Of a stretch of DNA of 64,000 bases, positions 43,205 through 52,053 are shown in pieces (positions within the stretch are counted from its first letter, which is position 1; each line of letters starts with the position of its first letter). A model generated the notes under the pieces. The model was given only the letters and a program-made list of their open reading frames with translations. It searched no databases and was not told the origin of the DNA. A program made the position numbers and the translations under genes. Source of the stretch: Flavimaribacter sp039888615 (lineage in GTDB: Bacteria > Pseudomonadota > Alphaproteobacteria > Rhizobiales > Rhizobiaceae); the NCBI GenBank assembly GCA_039888615.1, contig JBDQQS010000013.1, one strand, 5' to 3'.

Positions 43205-44416
43205 ATGGGTGACTTCCACCAGAACGGAAGCGTGGCGACGCTGCATAATCTTACGCGGACGCCAGTCGAGGAACTGGAGCGACAACTCAAGCTCTTTACG
43301 GGAACACGCAAGATAACGCTTATCCTGCCTTCGCTGTTTTCTGAACTCGAAGGCCCTGCGCTGTCCAACATTGTCGATGAGTTGTCGGGCGCGCAATATA
43401 TCAACCACGTCGTCATCGGACTGGACCGGGCCGACAAGGACCAGTTCGCCTACGCCCGGGAGTACTTTTCCCGGCTACCCCAGCGCCACGATATCCTGTG
43501 GCATGACGGGCCGCGTTTGCAGGCGATCGACAAGGAACTTTCGGACGCCGATCTGGCGCCGCTTGAACCTGGCAAGGGCCGCAATGTCTGGTATTGCATC
43601 GGCTATACGCTCGCCAGCCGCAACTCGGACGTCGTTGCGCTGCACGACTGTGATATCGTCACCTACAGCCGCGAGATGCTGGCGCGACTTGTTTATCCGG
43701 TCGCCAATCCCGCCTTTCCCTATCAATTCTGCAAGGGTTTTTACCCGCGCATAGCTGACGGCAAGCTGAACGGGCGCGTATCCCGCCTGCTTGTCACGCC
43801 GCTTCTGTTGGCGCTGCAGCGGGTAAGCGGGCATCACGAATATGTCGATTACCTTCAGGGTTTTCGCTATCCGCTCGCAGGGGAGTTCGCCATGCGCACG
43901 GCGATCCTGCCGGATATCCGGATCCCCTCAGACTGGGGGCTGGAAATCGGCGTTCTGTCGGAGGTCTGGCGCAATCTGAGCAAGCGACTCGTGTGCCAGG
44001 TCGATATTTCCGACGCCTATGATCACAAGCATCAGCCGCTATCGCAGGATGATCCGCATCGCGGGTTGTCGCGCATGTCGACCGATATCTGCAAGGCGCT
44101 GTTTCGCAAGCTGGCGACCGACGGTATGATCTTCAGCCAGGAGACGTTCCGCACCCTCAAGGCGACCTATTACCGAACCGCGCTCGACCTGATCGAGATG
44201 TATTACAACGATGCGGTGATCAATGGACTTTATGTCGACCGGCATATCGAGGAGGCAGCCGTGGAACTGTTCGCGGGCAACATTGTCGAGGCCGGCCACA
44301 CATTCCTTGAAAACCCGATGGAAACTCCTTTCATTCCAAACTGGAGCCGCGTCCAGGCGGCCAACCCGGATCTTGTGCGCAAGCTCGAAGAAGCGGTCAG
44401 GGCGGACAACAGTTAA
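43205..44416 (+). CDS. Glucosyl-3-phosphoglycerate synthase-like glycosyltransferase (GT81)
   Basis: A 403-residue GT-A fold transferase that resembles GpgS, moving glucose from an NDP-sugar to 3-phosphoglycerate. Seen: ITLILPSLFSELEGPAL (residues 37-53), the nucleotide-sugar/metal motif D148-C-D150 in ALHDCDIVTY, and DYLQGFRYPLAGEFAMRTAILPDIRIPSDWGLEIGVLSEV, which is typical of GT81. It begins three bases after the phosphatase stop. With the phosphatase it should make the compatible solute glucosylglycerate; the phosphorylase in the same operon could degrade it. Donor (ADP- or GDP-/UDP-glucose) is not readable from sequence. Confidence 0.85.
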   Translation: MGDFHQNGSVATLHNLTRTPVEELERQLKLFTGTRKITLILPSLFSELEGPALSNIVDELSGAQYINHVVIGLDRADKDQFAYAREYFSRLPQRHDILWHDGPRLQAIDKELSDADLAPLEPGKGRNVWYCIGYTLASRNSDVVALHDCDIVTYSREMLARLVYPVANPAFPYQFCKGFYPRIADGKLNGRVSRLLVTPLLLALQRVSGHHEYVDYLQGFRYPLAGEFAMRTAILPDIRIPSDWGLEIGVLSEVWRNLSKRLVCQVDISDAYDHKHQPLSQDDPHRGLSRMSTDICKALFRKLATDGMIFSQETFRTLKATYYRTALDLIEMYYNDAVINGLYVDRHIEEAAVELFAGNIVEAGHTFLENPMETPFIPNWSRVQAANPDLVRKLEEAVRADNS

Positions 44417-44504
44417 GCCGCCTGTCATCCCGGGTGGCAAGCCAATACCTGGCGTCGGGCTCTCGTGCTTGGGGGCGCCAGCTTGTCGTAACGGAGGCGT
44501 AACG

Positions 44505-45509
44505 ATGTGCGAGATCCTTGTTCTGACCGAACGGGAACTGAAAAAGTGCATGGTTCTGGACCGCGATGCGAGTGATATCGTCGAGCACGCATTTGCGAAG
44601 CTGGCCTCCGGGACTGTCGTCATGCCGCCGGTCCTGTCGATGGACCTTCCCCAGGCGCACGGCGAGGTGGATATAAAGACAGCTTATATTCCGGGCTTAG
44701 AGGATTTCGCCGTCAAGATAAGTCCCGGATTCTTCGACAATCCGTCGCTCGGATTGCCGAGCCTCAACGGCATGATGGTGCTGCTCAACGCCAAGACCGG
44801 TCTCGTCGACGCGGTGCTTCTCGACAATGGTTATCTGACCGATCTCCGCACGGCTGCGGCTGGCGCCGTGGCGTCGCGTCATCTCGCTCCGGAAACCGTC
44901 ACGACAGCCGCGGTCTTCGGCACAGGAGTCCAGGCCCGTTTGCAAATCGAGGCGGCTCATCTGGAGCGCGCCTTTGAACGCGTGCTTGTCTGGGGGCGTG
45001 ACCGGGAAAAGGCGGAACGTTGCGCCGAAGATATCCGGAAAGCGCTTGGAATTGAGGCGATCGCGGAGGACAATCCGGCGGAAGCCGTCGCCGAAAGCCA
45101 GCTGGTCATCACGACAACTCCGGCGCGCGAGCCGATTCTTGCCGCGGAATGGCTGCACCCCGGCCTGCATGTCACCGCTATGGGATCCGATCAGGCCGGC
45201 AAGAACGAAGTTCAGCCGGAAGCGCTGGCCGCAGCCGACCTTTATGTCTGCGACAGGCTCAGCCAATGCGCAAAGCTCGGCGAATTGCGCGCCGCTCGCG
45301 CCGCCGGCCTGATGATGGATGTTACGCCGCCGGAACTCGGGCAGATCATAGATGGTTCGCGGCCGGGCCGGGTTTCGGCCGACGCCATCACCATTTGCGA
45401 TCTTACCGGCACGGGCGCTCAGGATACGGCGATTGCGACGATCGCGCTAGCACGCGCGCGCGCCACCGATCTCGGCTCCGTGATCAGGCAGGACCAGACG
45501 CGATGCTGA
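44505..45509 (+). CDS. eutC: Cyclodeaminase of the ornithine cyclodeaminase/mu-crystallin family (EutC-like)
   Basis: A 334-residue NAD-dependent protein. The Rossmann loop is FGTGVQARLQIEA (138-150), with the substrate region KTAYIPGLEDFAVKISPGFF upstream. The pattern and the adjacent AsnC gene fit EutC of ectoine catabolism, annotated as an ectoine utilisation cyclodeaminase in Ruegeria-type clusters. The start ATG at 44505 follows ACGGAGGCGTAAC. The reaction of EutC is not firmly known; ornithine or diaminobutyrate cyclodeamination is the family precedent. No ectoine hydrolase or transporter is in the window. Its stop overlaps the next start. Confidence 0.75.
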   Translation: MCEILVLTERELKKCMVLDRDASDIVEHAFAKLASGTVVMPPVLSMDLPQAHGEVDIKTAYIPGLEDFAVKISPGFFDNPSLGLPSLNGMMVLLNAKTGLVDAVLLDNGYLTDLRTAAAGAVASRHLAPETVTTAAVFGTGVQARLQIEAAHLERAFERVLVWGRDREKAERCAEDIRKALGIEAIAEDNPAEAVAESQLVITTTPAREPILAAEWLHPGLHVTAMGSDQAGKNEVQPEALAAADLYVCDRLSQCAKLGELRAARAAGLMMDVTPPELGQIIDGSRPGRVSADAITICDLTGTGAQDTAIATIALARARATDLGSVIRQDQTRC

Positions 45510-45985
45510 GACTCGATTCCATAGACCTCAAAATACTCGCCGTGTTGCAAAAGGAAGGTCGAATCACCAAGGCCGCGCTCGCTGATCGGGTCAATCTCAC
45601 TACCACGCCGTGCTGGGAACGTCTCAAGCGTCTTGAGAAAGCCGGCGTGATTTCGGGATACGGCGCGCGGCTGTCATTGAAGGCGCTTGGTCCGGCATCG
45701 GTCATTTTCATGGCGGCTGAGATAGAGAACCACCGCAGCGAGGATTTCCGGCGCTTCGAGCAGGCGATTCTCGACAATGATTTCGTGACCGGTTGTTGGG
45801 CTGTCGGCGGCGGCATCGACTATCTTCTCAGAATCGTCGCCAAGGATGTCGAAGCCTACCAGCGGATGGTCGATGAGATGCTGTCTTCGGACATCGGCCT
45901 CAAGCGCTACTACAGCTACATCATGACGAAGGCGATCAAGGAGGGACCGGACTTTCCGCTCTCCCTGATCGCTGATCCCCGTTAG
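45503..45985 (+). CDS. Lrp/AsnC-family regulator (DoeX/AsnC of ectoine loci)
   Basis: A 160-residue regulator: N-terminal winged helix (DSIDLKILAVLQKEGRITKAALADRVNLTTTPCWERLKRLEKAGVISGYG) and C-terminal RAM ligand domain (about 67-155). The sequence TPCWERLKRLE is shared with the AsnC-type regulators of ectoine use, where diaminobutyrate-type compounds are effectors. It overlaps the cyclodeaminase stop by seven bases (ATGCTGA), so both are made together. It converges on the aminotransferase at three bases. The ligand is inferred. Confidence 0.85.
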   Translation: MLRLDSIDLKILAVLQKEGRITKAALADRVNLTTTPCWERLKRLEKAGVISGYGARLSLKALGPASVIFMAAEIENHRSEDFRRFEQAILDNDFVTGCWAVGGGIDYLLRIVAKDVEAYQRMVDEMLSSDIGLKRYYSYIMTKAIKEGPDFPLSLIADPR

Positions 45986-45988
45986 CGC

Positions 45989-47368
45989 TCAGAGCCCTGC
46001 AGCGACCGTTTGAACCGCGTCGCGCGTGGCTTCCACGATGGCGTCGGCTTCTTGTGTTGTCAGGCACATTGGTGGCGCAAAACCGAGTATATCTCCCTGA
46101 GGCATCGCGCGGCCGATAACCTTCGACCGGTCCAACAGGGCGGTTGCGATCGCAGGACCGACCTTGCGAGACGCCTCGAAACGGGCGCCGGTTTCACGAT
46201 CCTGCACGAATTCCACGGCGGCCATCAACCCTTCGCCCCGAATGTCGCCAACGATCTCGATATCGTCGAGCGCGTCCTTCAGCGCCTGTTTGAAATAGGC
46301 GCCCGTGTCACGAGCGTTCGTCACCAGGTCCAGGTCGTCTATCAGTTTCAGGTTGGCGACGCCCGCCGCCGCGCCGATCGGATGGGCCGAATAGGTCCAG
46401 CCATGGCCGATGGGCCCAAGCTTGTCGGTCCCGTCCTCGAGAACCTTCCAGACCTTTTCCGAGACGATACTGCCCGAAAGCGGCGCATAGGCGGAGGTCA
46501 GGCCCTTGGCGATGGTTATGATGTCCGGGCGTATGCCGTAATGGTCCGATCCAAACATGCTGCCAAGCCGCCCGAAGCCGGTTACAACCTCGTCTGCGAT
46601 CAGGAGAATGTCATGTTTGCGCAACACCGCCTGGATCGCGTCCCAGTAGCCCGCTGGCGGCGGCACGATTCCGCCGGTCCCGAGAACGGGTTCGCCGATA
46701 AACGCGGCGATGGTGTCAGCGCCTTCCTTTTCGATCAGCGCTTCGAGGCTTGCGGCGCATTGCGCGACGAAGTCCGCCTCCGACTGGCTGCGATCATTGC
46801 GGTGAAAGTAGTAAGGCGCATCGGTGTGGATGACCTGTGACAAAGGCAGGTCGAACTGGTTGTGGAAGAGTTCGAGGCCGGTCAGCGAACCGGTCATCAG
46901 GCCCGAGCCATGGTAACCCCGCCAGCGCGAAATGATTTTCTTTTTCTCCGAACGGCCGAGCACGTTGTTGTAATACCAGACAAGCTTGACATTGGTTTCG
47001 TTGGCGTCCGAACCGGAAAGGCCGAAATAGACTTTCGACATTCCTTCCGGCGCGCGATCGATAACCATCTTCGCCAGGGTGATCGAGGCTTCCGTCCCGT
47101 GGCCCACATAGGCGTGATAATAGGCAAGCTCTCTCGCCTGTTCCGCAATTGCGTCAGCGATTTCCGATCGACCATAGCCGACATTCACGCAATAGAGCCC
47201 GGCGAATGCATCCAGCAGCCGGTTGCCTTCACGGTCGGTGATGTAGACGCCGTCGCCGGTTTTGACGATACGGTCGGGCAGTTCGCCGCGGGCGAATTGC
47301 GCCAGATGCGTGGAGGGATGAAAAAAGGTTTCGCGGTCCCATTCGGCGAGCTGGTCGTTTCGCAACAT
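45989..47368 (-). CDS. Class III (omega-type) aminotransferase
   Basis: A 459-residue PLP aminotransferase. The PLP lysine is K288 in TIAKGLTSAYAPL, with the ring-contacting D259 in LIADEVVTGFGRLGSMFG and the YHGSGLMTGSLTG segment earlier. Such enzymes next to EutC/AsnC genes ('atf' of ectoine loci) have been assigned to diaminobutyrate or similar substrates; pyruvate- or glutamate-dependent omega-transaminase activity is the general precedent. It faces the cyclodeaminase-AsnC pair, end to end. Substrate not certain. Confidence 0.85.
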   Translation of the reverse strand: MLRNDQLAEWDRETFFHPSTHLAQFARGELPDRIVKTGDGVYITDREGNRLLDAFAGLYCVNVGYGRSEIADAIAEQARELAYYHAYVGHGTEASITLAKMVIDRAPEGMSKVYFGLSGSDANETNVKLVWYYNNVLGRSEKKKIISRWRGYHGSGLMTGSLTGLELFHNQFDLPLSQVIHTDAPYYFHRNDRSQSEADFVAQCAASLEALIEKEGADTIAAFIGEPVLGTGGIVPPPAGYWDAIQAVLRKHDILLIADEVVTGFGRLGSMFGSDHYGIRPDIITIAKGLTSAYAPLSGSIVSEKVWKVLEDGTDKLGPIGHGWTYSAHPIGAAAGVANLKLIDDLDLVTNARDTGAYFKQALKDALDDIEIVGDIRGEGLMAAVEFVQDRETGARFEASRKVGPAIATALLDRSKVIGRAMPQGDILGFAPPMCLTTQEADAIVEATRDAVQTVAAGL

Positions 47369-47453
47369 GTGTCAGTCCTGTCTTTCCGGATTCCATTTTG
47401 CGCCGATTGTGCATTGAATCCATCCGGCGATGTCGCCAAATCTTCCTGCTTTT

Positions 47454-48770
47454 TCAGAATTTCCTTCTGGCAGCGACAGTTTCGCTGTTCTTACGGTTCC
47501 GTCGGTGGGCGCCCGATTTGCGGAGCGGTTTGGCCGAATGAATGACCGGTTCGGATTCCGCAGCAAGGTTTCGGGCCTTTATCCTCCGGGCGTAGAGCCG
47601 GCCGAGCGGCGCCGCCGTCAAACCGTGCAGAAGCGCGCTGATCCACACGGCGTTGATTGCGATGTAGAGAACAGGTTCGGCGTATCCAGCGTCGATTTGC
47701 GGCACCACGAGCAGCGCAAACAGCGCTGTAGCGAGGCCGCGCGGACCAAACCAGCCGAAAAACAGGCGTGTTTCGGGAGACGCATCTGTTCCAATCAGCG
47801 ATATCCATATCGAAACCGGCCGCACGACGAACAAACTGACCAGCACAATCGCTACCGTCGCGAGGTCAAGATGGGCAAGCGCGGCTGGCAAGAGCGCGAG
47901 TCCGAGGAGGAAAAACGCCGCCCAGCTCAGCAATTGACCCTCGCTTTCGGTGAATTCGTAGATGAAGGCGCTTGCGCTCTTGACTATATTGCCAAAGCAG
48001 AGGCCGGCGATAAACGCAGCGATGAAACCATTTCCACCAATGAGTGATGCGGCGAAATAGGATGTCATGGCCAGTGACAGCGTGCCAATGCCTTCATAGG
48101 GATCGGTGGCGAGACGCTGTCTTTTCGCCCACAGGAGGAGGAAACCGCCGGCGCAACCTATGACAATGCCGGTGAGTGGTCCGAGCGTCAGCTGACGTGT
48201 TATGAAGGCGATCCAGTTGACGTCGGCGCGTTCGGTCGCTTCCGCGGCGAGGCTAGCGAAAAGCAGCACTGCGGGCAGGGCTATGCCGTCATTCAGACCG
48301 CTTTCGACTGTCAGGGCCCTTCGGGGGCGCTCCGGAATGTCCGGATTGGTCACGACGGATAGTCCCAGGGCGGCGTCCGTCGGGGTGAGGATCGCGGCGA
48401 CCAGCGCCACGGCGAATACCGGCCAACCGGGGAGGAACAGCAGGGCCGCCAGTGCGCCGAAAAGAATGCAAAGCGGAAGCCCGACGACCAGCATTCGGAC
48501 CGGCCAGACATGTCGCTGGCGCAAAGCGGACAGGTTGGTCTGAGCCGCGTCCAGGAAAAGCAGCACGATCAGGGCGATTTCGGCCACCAGATGCAGAGCT
48601 TCGCGCGCGCCTTCTCCCGACATGACGCCGGTCGAAGCCATGGCCAGGCCGAAGCCGATACACAACATCGGCGCCGTTAAAACGGTCTTCGTCAACCCGT
48701 TGGCAACGACCGAAAGCCCGAGAGCGAACAGGCTGACAATTAAAAATCCGACGATCTCGCTTTCAGGCAT
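47454..48770 (-). CDS. Na+/H+ (cation/proton) antiporter, CPA1/NhaP type
   Basis: A 438-residue transporter with about 12 hydrophobic segments. The core shows ILTPTDAALGLSVV and VESGLNDGIALPAVLLF, the latter being the ND pair of the ion site, then a final cytoplasmic tail rich in Arg and Lys (about 410-438). It probably extrudes sodium or potassium under salt or pH stress; this fits the neighbouring osmolyte genes. The exact cation is not readable. It ends 85 bases before the aminotransferase start on the same strand. Confidence 0.87.
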   Translation of the reverse strand: MPESEIVGFLIVSLFALGLSVVANGLTKTVLTAPMLCIGFGLAMASTGVMSGEGAREALHLVAEIALIVLLFLDAAQTNLSALRQRHVWPVRMLVVGLPLCILFGALAALLFLPGWPVFAVALVAAILTPTDAALGLSVVTNPDIPERPRRALTVESGLNDGIALPAVLLFASLAAEATERADVNWIAFITRQLTLGPLTGIVIGCAGGFLLLWAKRQRLATDPYEGIGTLSLAMTSYFAASLIGGNGFIAAFIAGLCFGNIVKSASAFIYEFTESEGQLLSWAAFFLLGLALLPAALAHLDLATVAIVLVSLFVVRPVSIWISLIGTDASPETRLFFGWFGPRGLATALFALLVVPQIDAGYAEPVLYIAINAVWISALLHGLTAAPLGRLYARRIKARNLAAESEPVIHSAKPLRKSGAHRRNRKNSETVAARRKF

Positions 48771-48997
48771 GGCGCAACGGAACCCGGCTTATCAAGGGCC
48801 TGCATACGATATCTTCAAGCGTCGGCAAATCAATAGGCCTCCTTTTGGTGACAGCATGGTTCTCGGATGATCTTATCCGTCTGGACGCCATTTGTCGGGC
48901 TGAGGCACGAACGGTATCGAAAATTTTGCCGCTGGCTCATACGAACGGAAACAGTCCTTGGAACTCGAGGAATTGCGCAAACGAACCGTCGTCGCTC
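48771..48997. other. Intergenic spacer, nothing recognised
   Basis: The 227 bases between the antiporter start and the hydratase pseudogene end show no ORF with family similarity and no clear hairpin or palindrome. Confidence 0.5.
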
Positions 48998-49773
48998 TTA
49001 TCCGCTACGGCGTTCCAGCCAGGCATCGAGTTTCTCCGCCGTGTTCTCGCTGCGGGCAAGCACTGCGAACTGGTCCATCTCTATCGCAAGCCCATCGGCG
49101 GTTGTTGTTTCCAGGCCGCCCGACACTGCTCTCAGGATCGATGAGATGGTCAGCGGCTCATGTGCGACAATCGCAAAAGCCAGTTCCATGGCAGCGTCGA
49201 TCAGGTTGTGGTCGGGAACGATCCGGTTGATCAAGCCGATCATGAGTGCCTGCTCCGGGGAGAATGGCTCTCCCGTCAACAGCAATTCCAGCGCTTGCTT
49301 GCGTCCGGCGAGGCGCGGCAGACGCTGCGTTCCGCCGAATGTCGGCGCAATTCCGATCCTGACTTCCGGCTTGGCGAACAGCGCGTTTTCGGCCGCGATC
49401 GCCAGATGCGCTGCTTCGGTTATCTCGCAGCCGCCGCCAAAGGCGATGCCGTTGACGGCAGCAATCACCGGCTTCGAAAATCCCTCGATTCGCGCCGTCA
49501 TGGCCTGTCCGCGCCGGACGAAGTCCCGGGTGGCGATTTCGGCGCCTTGGCGGAGGCTTTCGCGGAACTCCGCGATGTCCGCCCAGCCGAAAAGGCCCGA
49601 TCGCCGGCGCCAGTTAAAATCACCGCGCGCAAGTCGCTGGCGCCTTCGATATCATCGAGCCGACTGCACAGGCAGTCGTTGAGCGTATAGCTCAGGGCAT
49701 TCAGTTTCTCAGGCCTGTTTAACCGCAAAAGGGCGATTGGCCCGATTCGCTCCATCGTTACAGGGTGTTCCAT
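48998..49773 (-). pseudogene. Enoyl-CoA hydratase/isomerase, broken by a one-base deletion
   Basis: Read from ATG 49773 the frame gives MEHPVTMERIGPIALLRLNRPEKLNALS...VILTGAGDRAFSAG and then departs. Adding one base in the GGG run at 49582-49584 restores FSAG-ADIAEFRESLRQGAEIATRDF and leads into the frame that ends at 48998 with FSKPVIAAVNGIAFGGGCE (oxyanion-hole region), FAKPEVRIGIAPTFGGTQRLPR and LTGEPFSPEQALMIGLIN. The restored length, 258 residues, is normal for a crotonase. Either a true frameshift or a sequence error; the flanking TetR gene is broken too. If functional it would hydrate 2-enoyl-CoA. Confidence 0.82.
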
Positions 49774-49832
49774 GGTCGGTGTCCGATCCTCTCAATTTCC
49801 CGAGAGGCTACGGGCGCGACGCTTGTAAGTAA

Positions 49833-49846
49833 ACTCACTGGTGAGT
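49833..49846. promoter_or_regulatory. Palindromic operator between hydratase and TetR genes
   Basis: ACTCAC-TG-GTGAGT is a perfect inverted repeat nine bases before the TetR start, between two divergent genes. Position and form fit a self- and neighbour-controlling TetR-family operator. Confidence 0.6.
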
Positions 49847-49854
49847 ATACAAAC

Positions 49855-50449
49855 ATGATGCCGAGAGACAGCGCGAGAACCCGGGAAACGATTGTGAAGG
49901 CGGCCAGCGCGCTCTTCTATACGCATGGCGTTCGAGCCAGCAATCTCGACAGGATCGCCGAGAAGGCAGGTGTGACCAAGCGTACCGTGTATTATCACTT
50001 CTCCAGCAAGGACGAGCTGATCGAGGCCTATCTGACGGCGCGCGACGGACCGAATCTGGCTGCCATGAGGAGTTGGTTCCAAAAGAGGGACACCGATCTT
50101 GCAAGCGGCGTAAGAGCTGTTTTCTCAGGCATGAAGGACGCCTCGCAACACCGAAAATGGCGCGGCTGCGGCTATCTGCGGACGGCCGGGGAATTCGCGA
50201 ACACGCCGGGTCTCCGGCGGTCAAGGCTGCGGCGCTTCACAAAAAAACGTCGAAGCATGGCTGGCGGAGGAGTTTCGCGCGGCCGGAATCGACAACGCCG
50301 AATCCCTTGCGCGGCAGGTGACGCTACTCATGGACGGGGCCTTTTCCGTCATGCTTATTCATCATGATCCCGACTACATCGAACAGGCGGGAGAGGCGGC
50401 TGCGGCGCTGATCGAAAAATCCATGCACGCGGTTCCGGCCGGTGGGTGA
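49855..50449 (+). pseudogene. TetR-family regulator with two frameshifts
   Basis: From ATG 49855 (or 49858) the frame shows a full TetR helix-turn-helix: TRETIVKAASALFYTHGVRASNLDRIAEKAGVTKRTVYYHFSSKDELIEAYL, then RGCGYLRTAGEFANTPG. One base is missing at about 50211-50213 and another in the A7 run at 50241-50247; restoring both gives PAVKAAALHKKNVEAWLAEEFRAAG...LLMDGAFSVMLIHHDPDYIEQAGEAAAALIEKSMHAV and a stop at 50447. Without repair the protein stops early, after about 170 residues with a scrambled ligand domain. The regulator type resembles those of fatty-acid or aromatic CoA loci. Confidence 0.82.
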
Positions 50450-50565
50450 TAGCCGGCAAAAGAGACCTTGAAGGCGTGAAATGTTTCGCCGATCGCCATC
50501 AAGATTGCCGTTGGCGCGCTTGCGACGCCCATCGATCCGGTGGTCGCCGGGAAGCGCGTGGTCGG

Positions 50566-52053
50566 TCAGACCGGTTCGCCGGTGAACATCGCGACCAGTT
50601 TTTTCTTCTCGACCTTGCCGTTGTTGTTGCGCGGCAGTTCGTCGATCAGCCTGAATTCCCGCGGGCACTTGTCGGCGCTGATATTTGCGCGCGCAAATAC
50701 GCCGAGTTTTTCCACCGTCAGCACGTCGTTTGAGGCCACTACAAAGGCGGCGACCTCTTCGCCAGAGGCTTCGGAGGGATAGCCGATGACGGCGGCTTCC
50801 TTCACCTCCGGATGCCGAAGTAGCGTGTGTTCGATCTCGCGCGGGAAAACATTGACGCCGTTGCGGATAATCAAATCCGACGCGCGTCCCGTCAGAACCA
50901 GGAAACCGTCCTCATCTATGTAGCCGAGATCACCGGGTATGGCCCATCCGTCAGCGATGCGGTCGGAGTTTTCGCGCTCCTCTCCGATGATCTCGTCGGC
51001 GATGCAGGGGGAGCGGATCATGATCAACCCGTTTTCGCCCGCCGGCAGGGATTCGCCATCAGCGCCGGCGATCCGGATATGCGTCAGCACATGCGGCTTG
51101 CCGACGGAGTTCGGATTCTTCAACACGTCCTCTCCGGACAGTTCCGAAATCATGGGGCAGCAGATGCTCGAACCATAATCGACGCGGTAGCCCGGCGTCA
51201 GTTCCTTGTGGGCGCGAACACTGTGTTCCGGCGGCACGGCTGCGCCCGCAACCGTCAAAGCTCGCAAGTCCGGGAACATGGGAGTGTCCCTGCCGGCCGA
51301 TATTTCAAGCATGCCCGCTAGCTGCGGCGGCACGATGAACGCGGCGCGCGCCTTCAGTTCGACAAAGGCTTCCGCGACTTCTCCAGCGGAAGACAGGATC
51401 GGCAGGAAATGCACGGTTCCGCCGTCCATCAGATGAAAGAGCGTATGGATCTGCGGAGCAGTGTAGCCAAGCGGCAGGGAGCAAACGAAAACGCCGCCGC
51501 TGTAGCCAAGCGAACTCGTGCGGTGCGCAAGGTACCGGTTCAGAAACGTGTTGTGGCCAACGGCGATTCCCTGCGGTGAACCGGTCGTGCCCGAAGTCAG
51601 CGCAATGATCGCCGGATGATGAGCGGTCACCGCCTCGTACTCGGCGCTGTCCATGGCGGCGATCTCGTTGCGCCAGCCCTGTTTTGCCAACACGGACTCA
51701 TATTCTGGTTCGGCGGGCGTTCCACGCAATTCGATTATGGCGCGGATATTGAAGTTTTTCGCGCTCGAATTCTTCTCTCCAGGCTTGGCGCGGAAGTCGA
51801 GCAGCATGGCGGAAGCGCCGATCATCCAGAGCGCGAGAGCGGCGGCAACCGTTTCTTCCGGTCTCTGAAGCGCGACGCCAACCCGGTCGCCGGCGCCTAT
51901 TCCGCGGTCCTTCAGGTAACGCGCGCCTTGGGACGCAAGAGCGACCAGGTCGCTGAACGACAGCACAACCTCGTCGGATACGATTGCTTTGCGGTCCGGA
52001 AAACGCTTGGCCACGCCGGTAAATACGTCGGCCAGATTCATTGCTGTAGTCAT
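50566..52053 (-). CDS. Stand-alone acyl-adenylating enzyme (class I AMP-forming ligase)
   Basis: A 495-residue adenylate-forming enzyme. The ATP loop is ALTSGTTGSPQGIAVG, the hinge region GDLGYIDEDGFLVLTGRASDLIIRNGVNVFPREIEHTLL, and the C-terminal catalytic lysine in LPRNNNGKVEKKKL. Length is normal. It could be an acyl-CoA ligase or an enzyme loading a carrier protein; the substrate is unknown. It starts 463 bases from the halogenase-like gene on the opposite strand, with the broken TetR and hydratase genes on its other side. The unusual FRAKPGEKNSSAKNFNIRAII stretch replaces the usual N-domain substrate segment. Confidence 0.82.
   Translation of the reverse strand: MTTAMNLADVFTGVAKRFPDRKAIVSDEVVLSFSDLVALASQGARYLKDRGIGAGDRVGVALQRPEETVAAALALWMIGASAMLLDFRAKPGEKNSSAKNFNIRAIIELRGTPAEPEYESVLAKQGWRNEIAAMDSAEYEAVTAHHPAIIALTSGTTGSPQGIAVGHNTFLNRYLAHRTSSLGYSGGVFVCSLPLGYTAPQIHTLFHLMDGGTVHFLPILSSAGEVAEAFVELKARAAFIVPPQLAGMLEISAGRDTPMFPDLRALTVAGAAVPPEHSVRAHKELTPGYRVDYGSSICCPMISELSGEDVLKNPNSVGKPHVLTHIRIAGADGESLPAGENGLIMIRSPCIADEIIGEERENSDRIADGWAIPGDLGYIDEDGFLVLTGRASDLIIRNGVNVFPREIEHTLLRHPEVKEAAVIGYPSEASGEEVAAFVVASNDVLTVEKLGVFARANISADKCPREFRLIDELPRNNNGKVEKKKLVAMFTGEPV

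Noticed and set aside
48998..49773. Two separate small genes in the hydratase region
   Set aside because: Their products are consecutive parts of one crotonase; a single-base repair joins them at the conserved AGADI motif.
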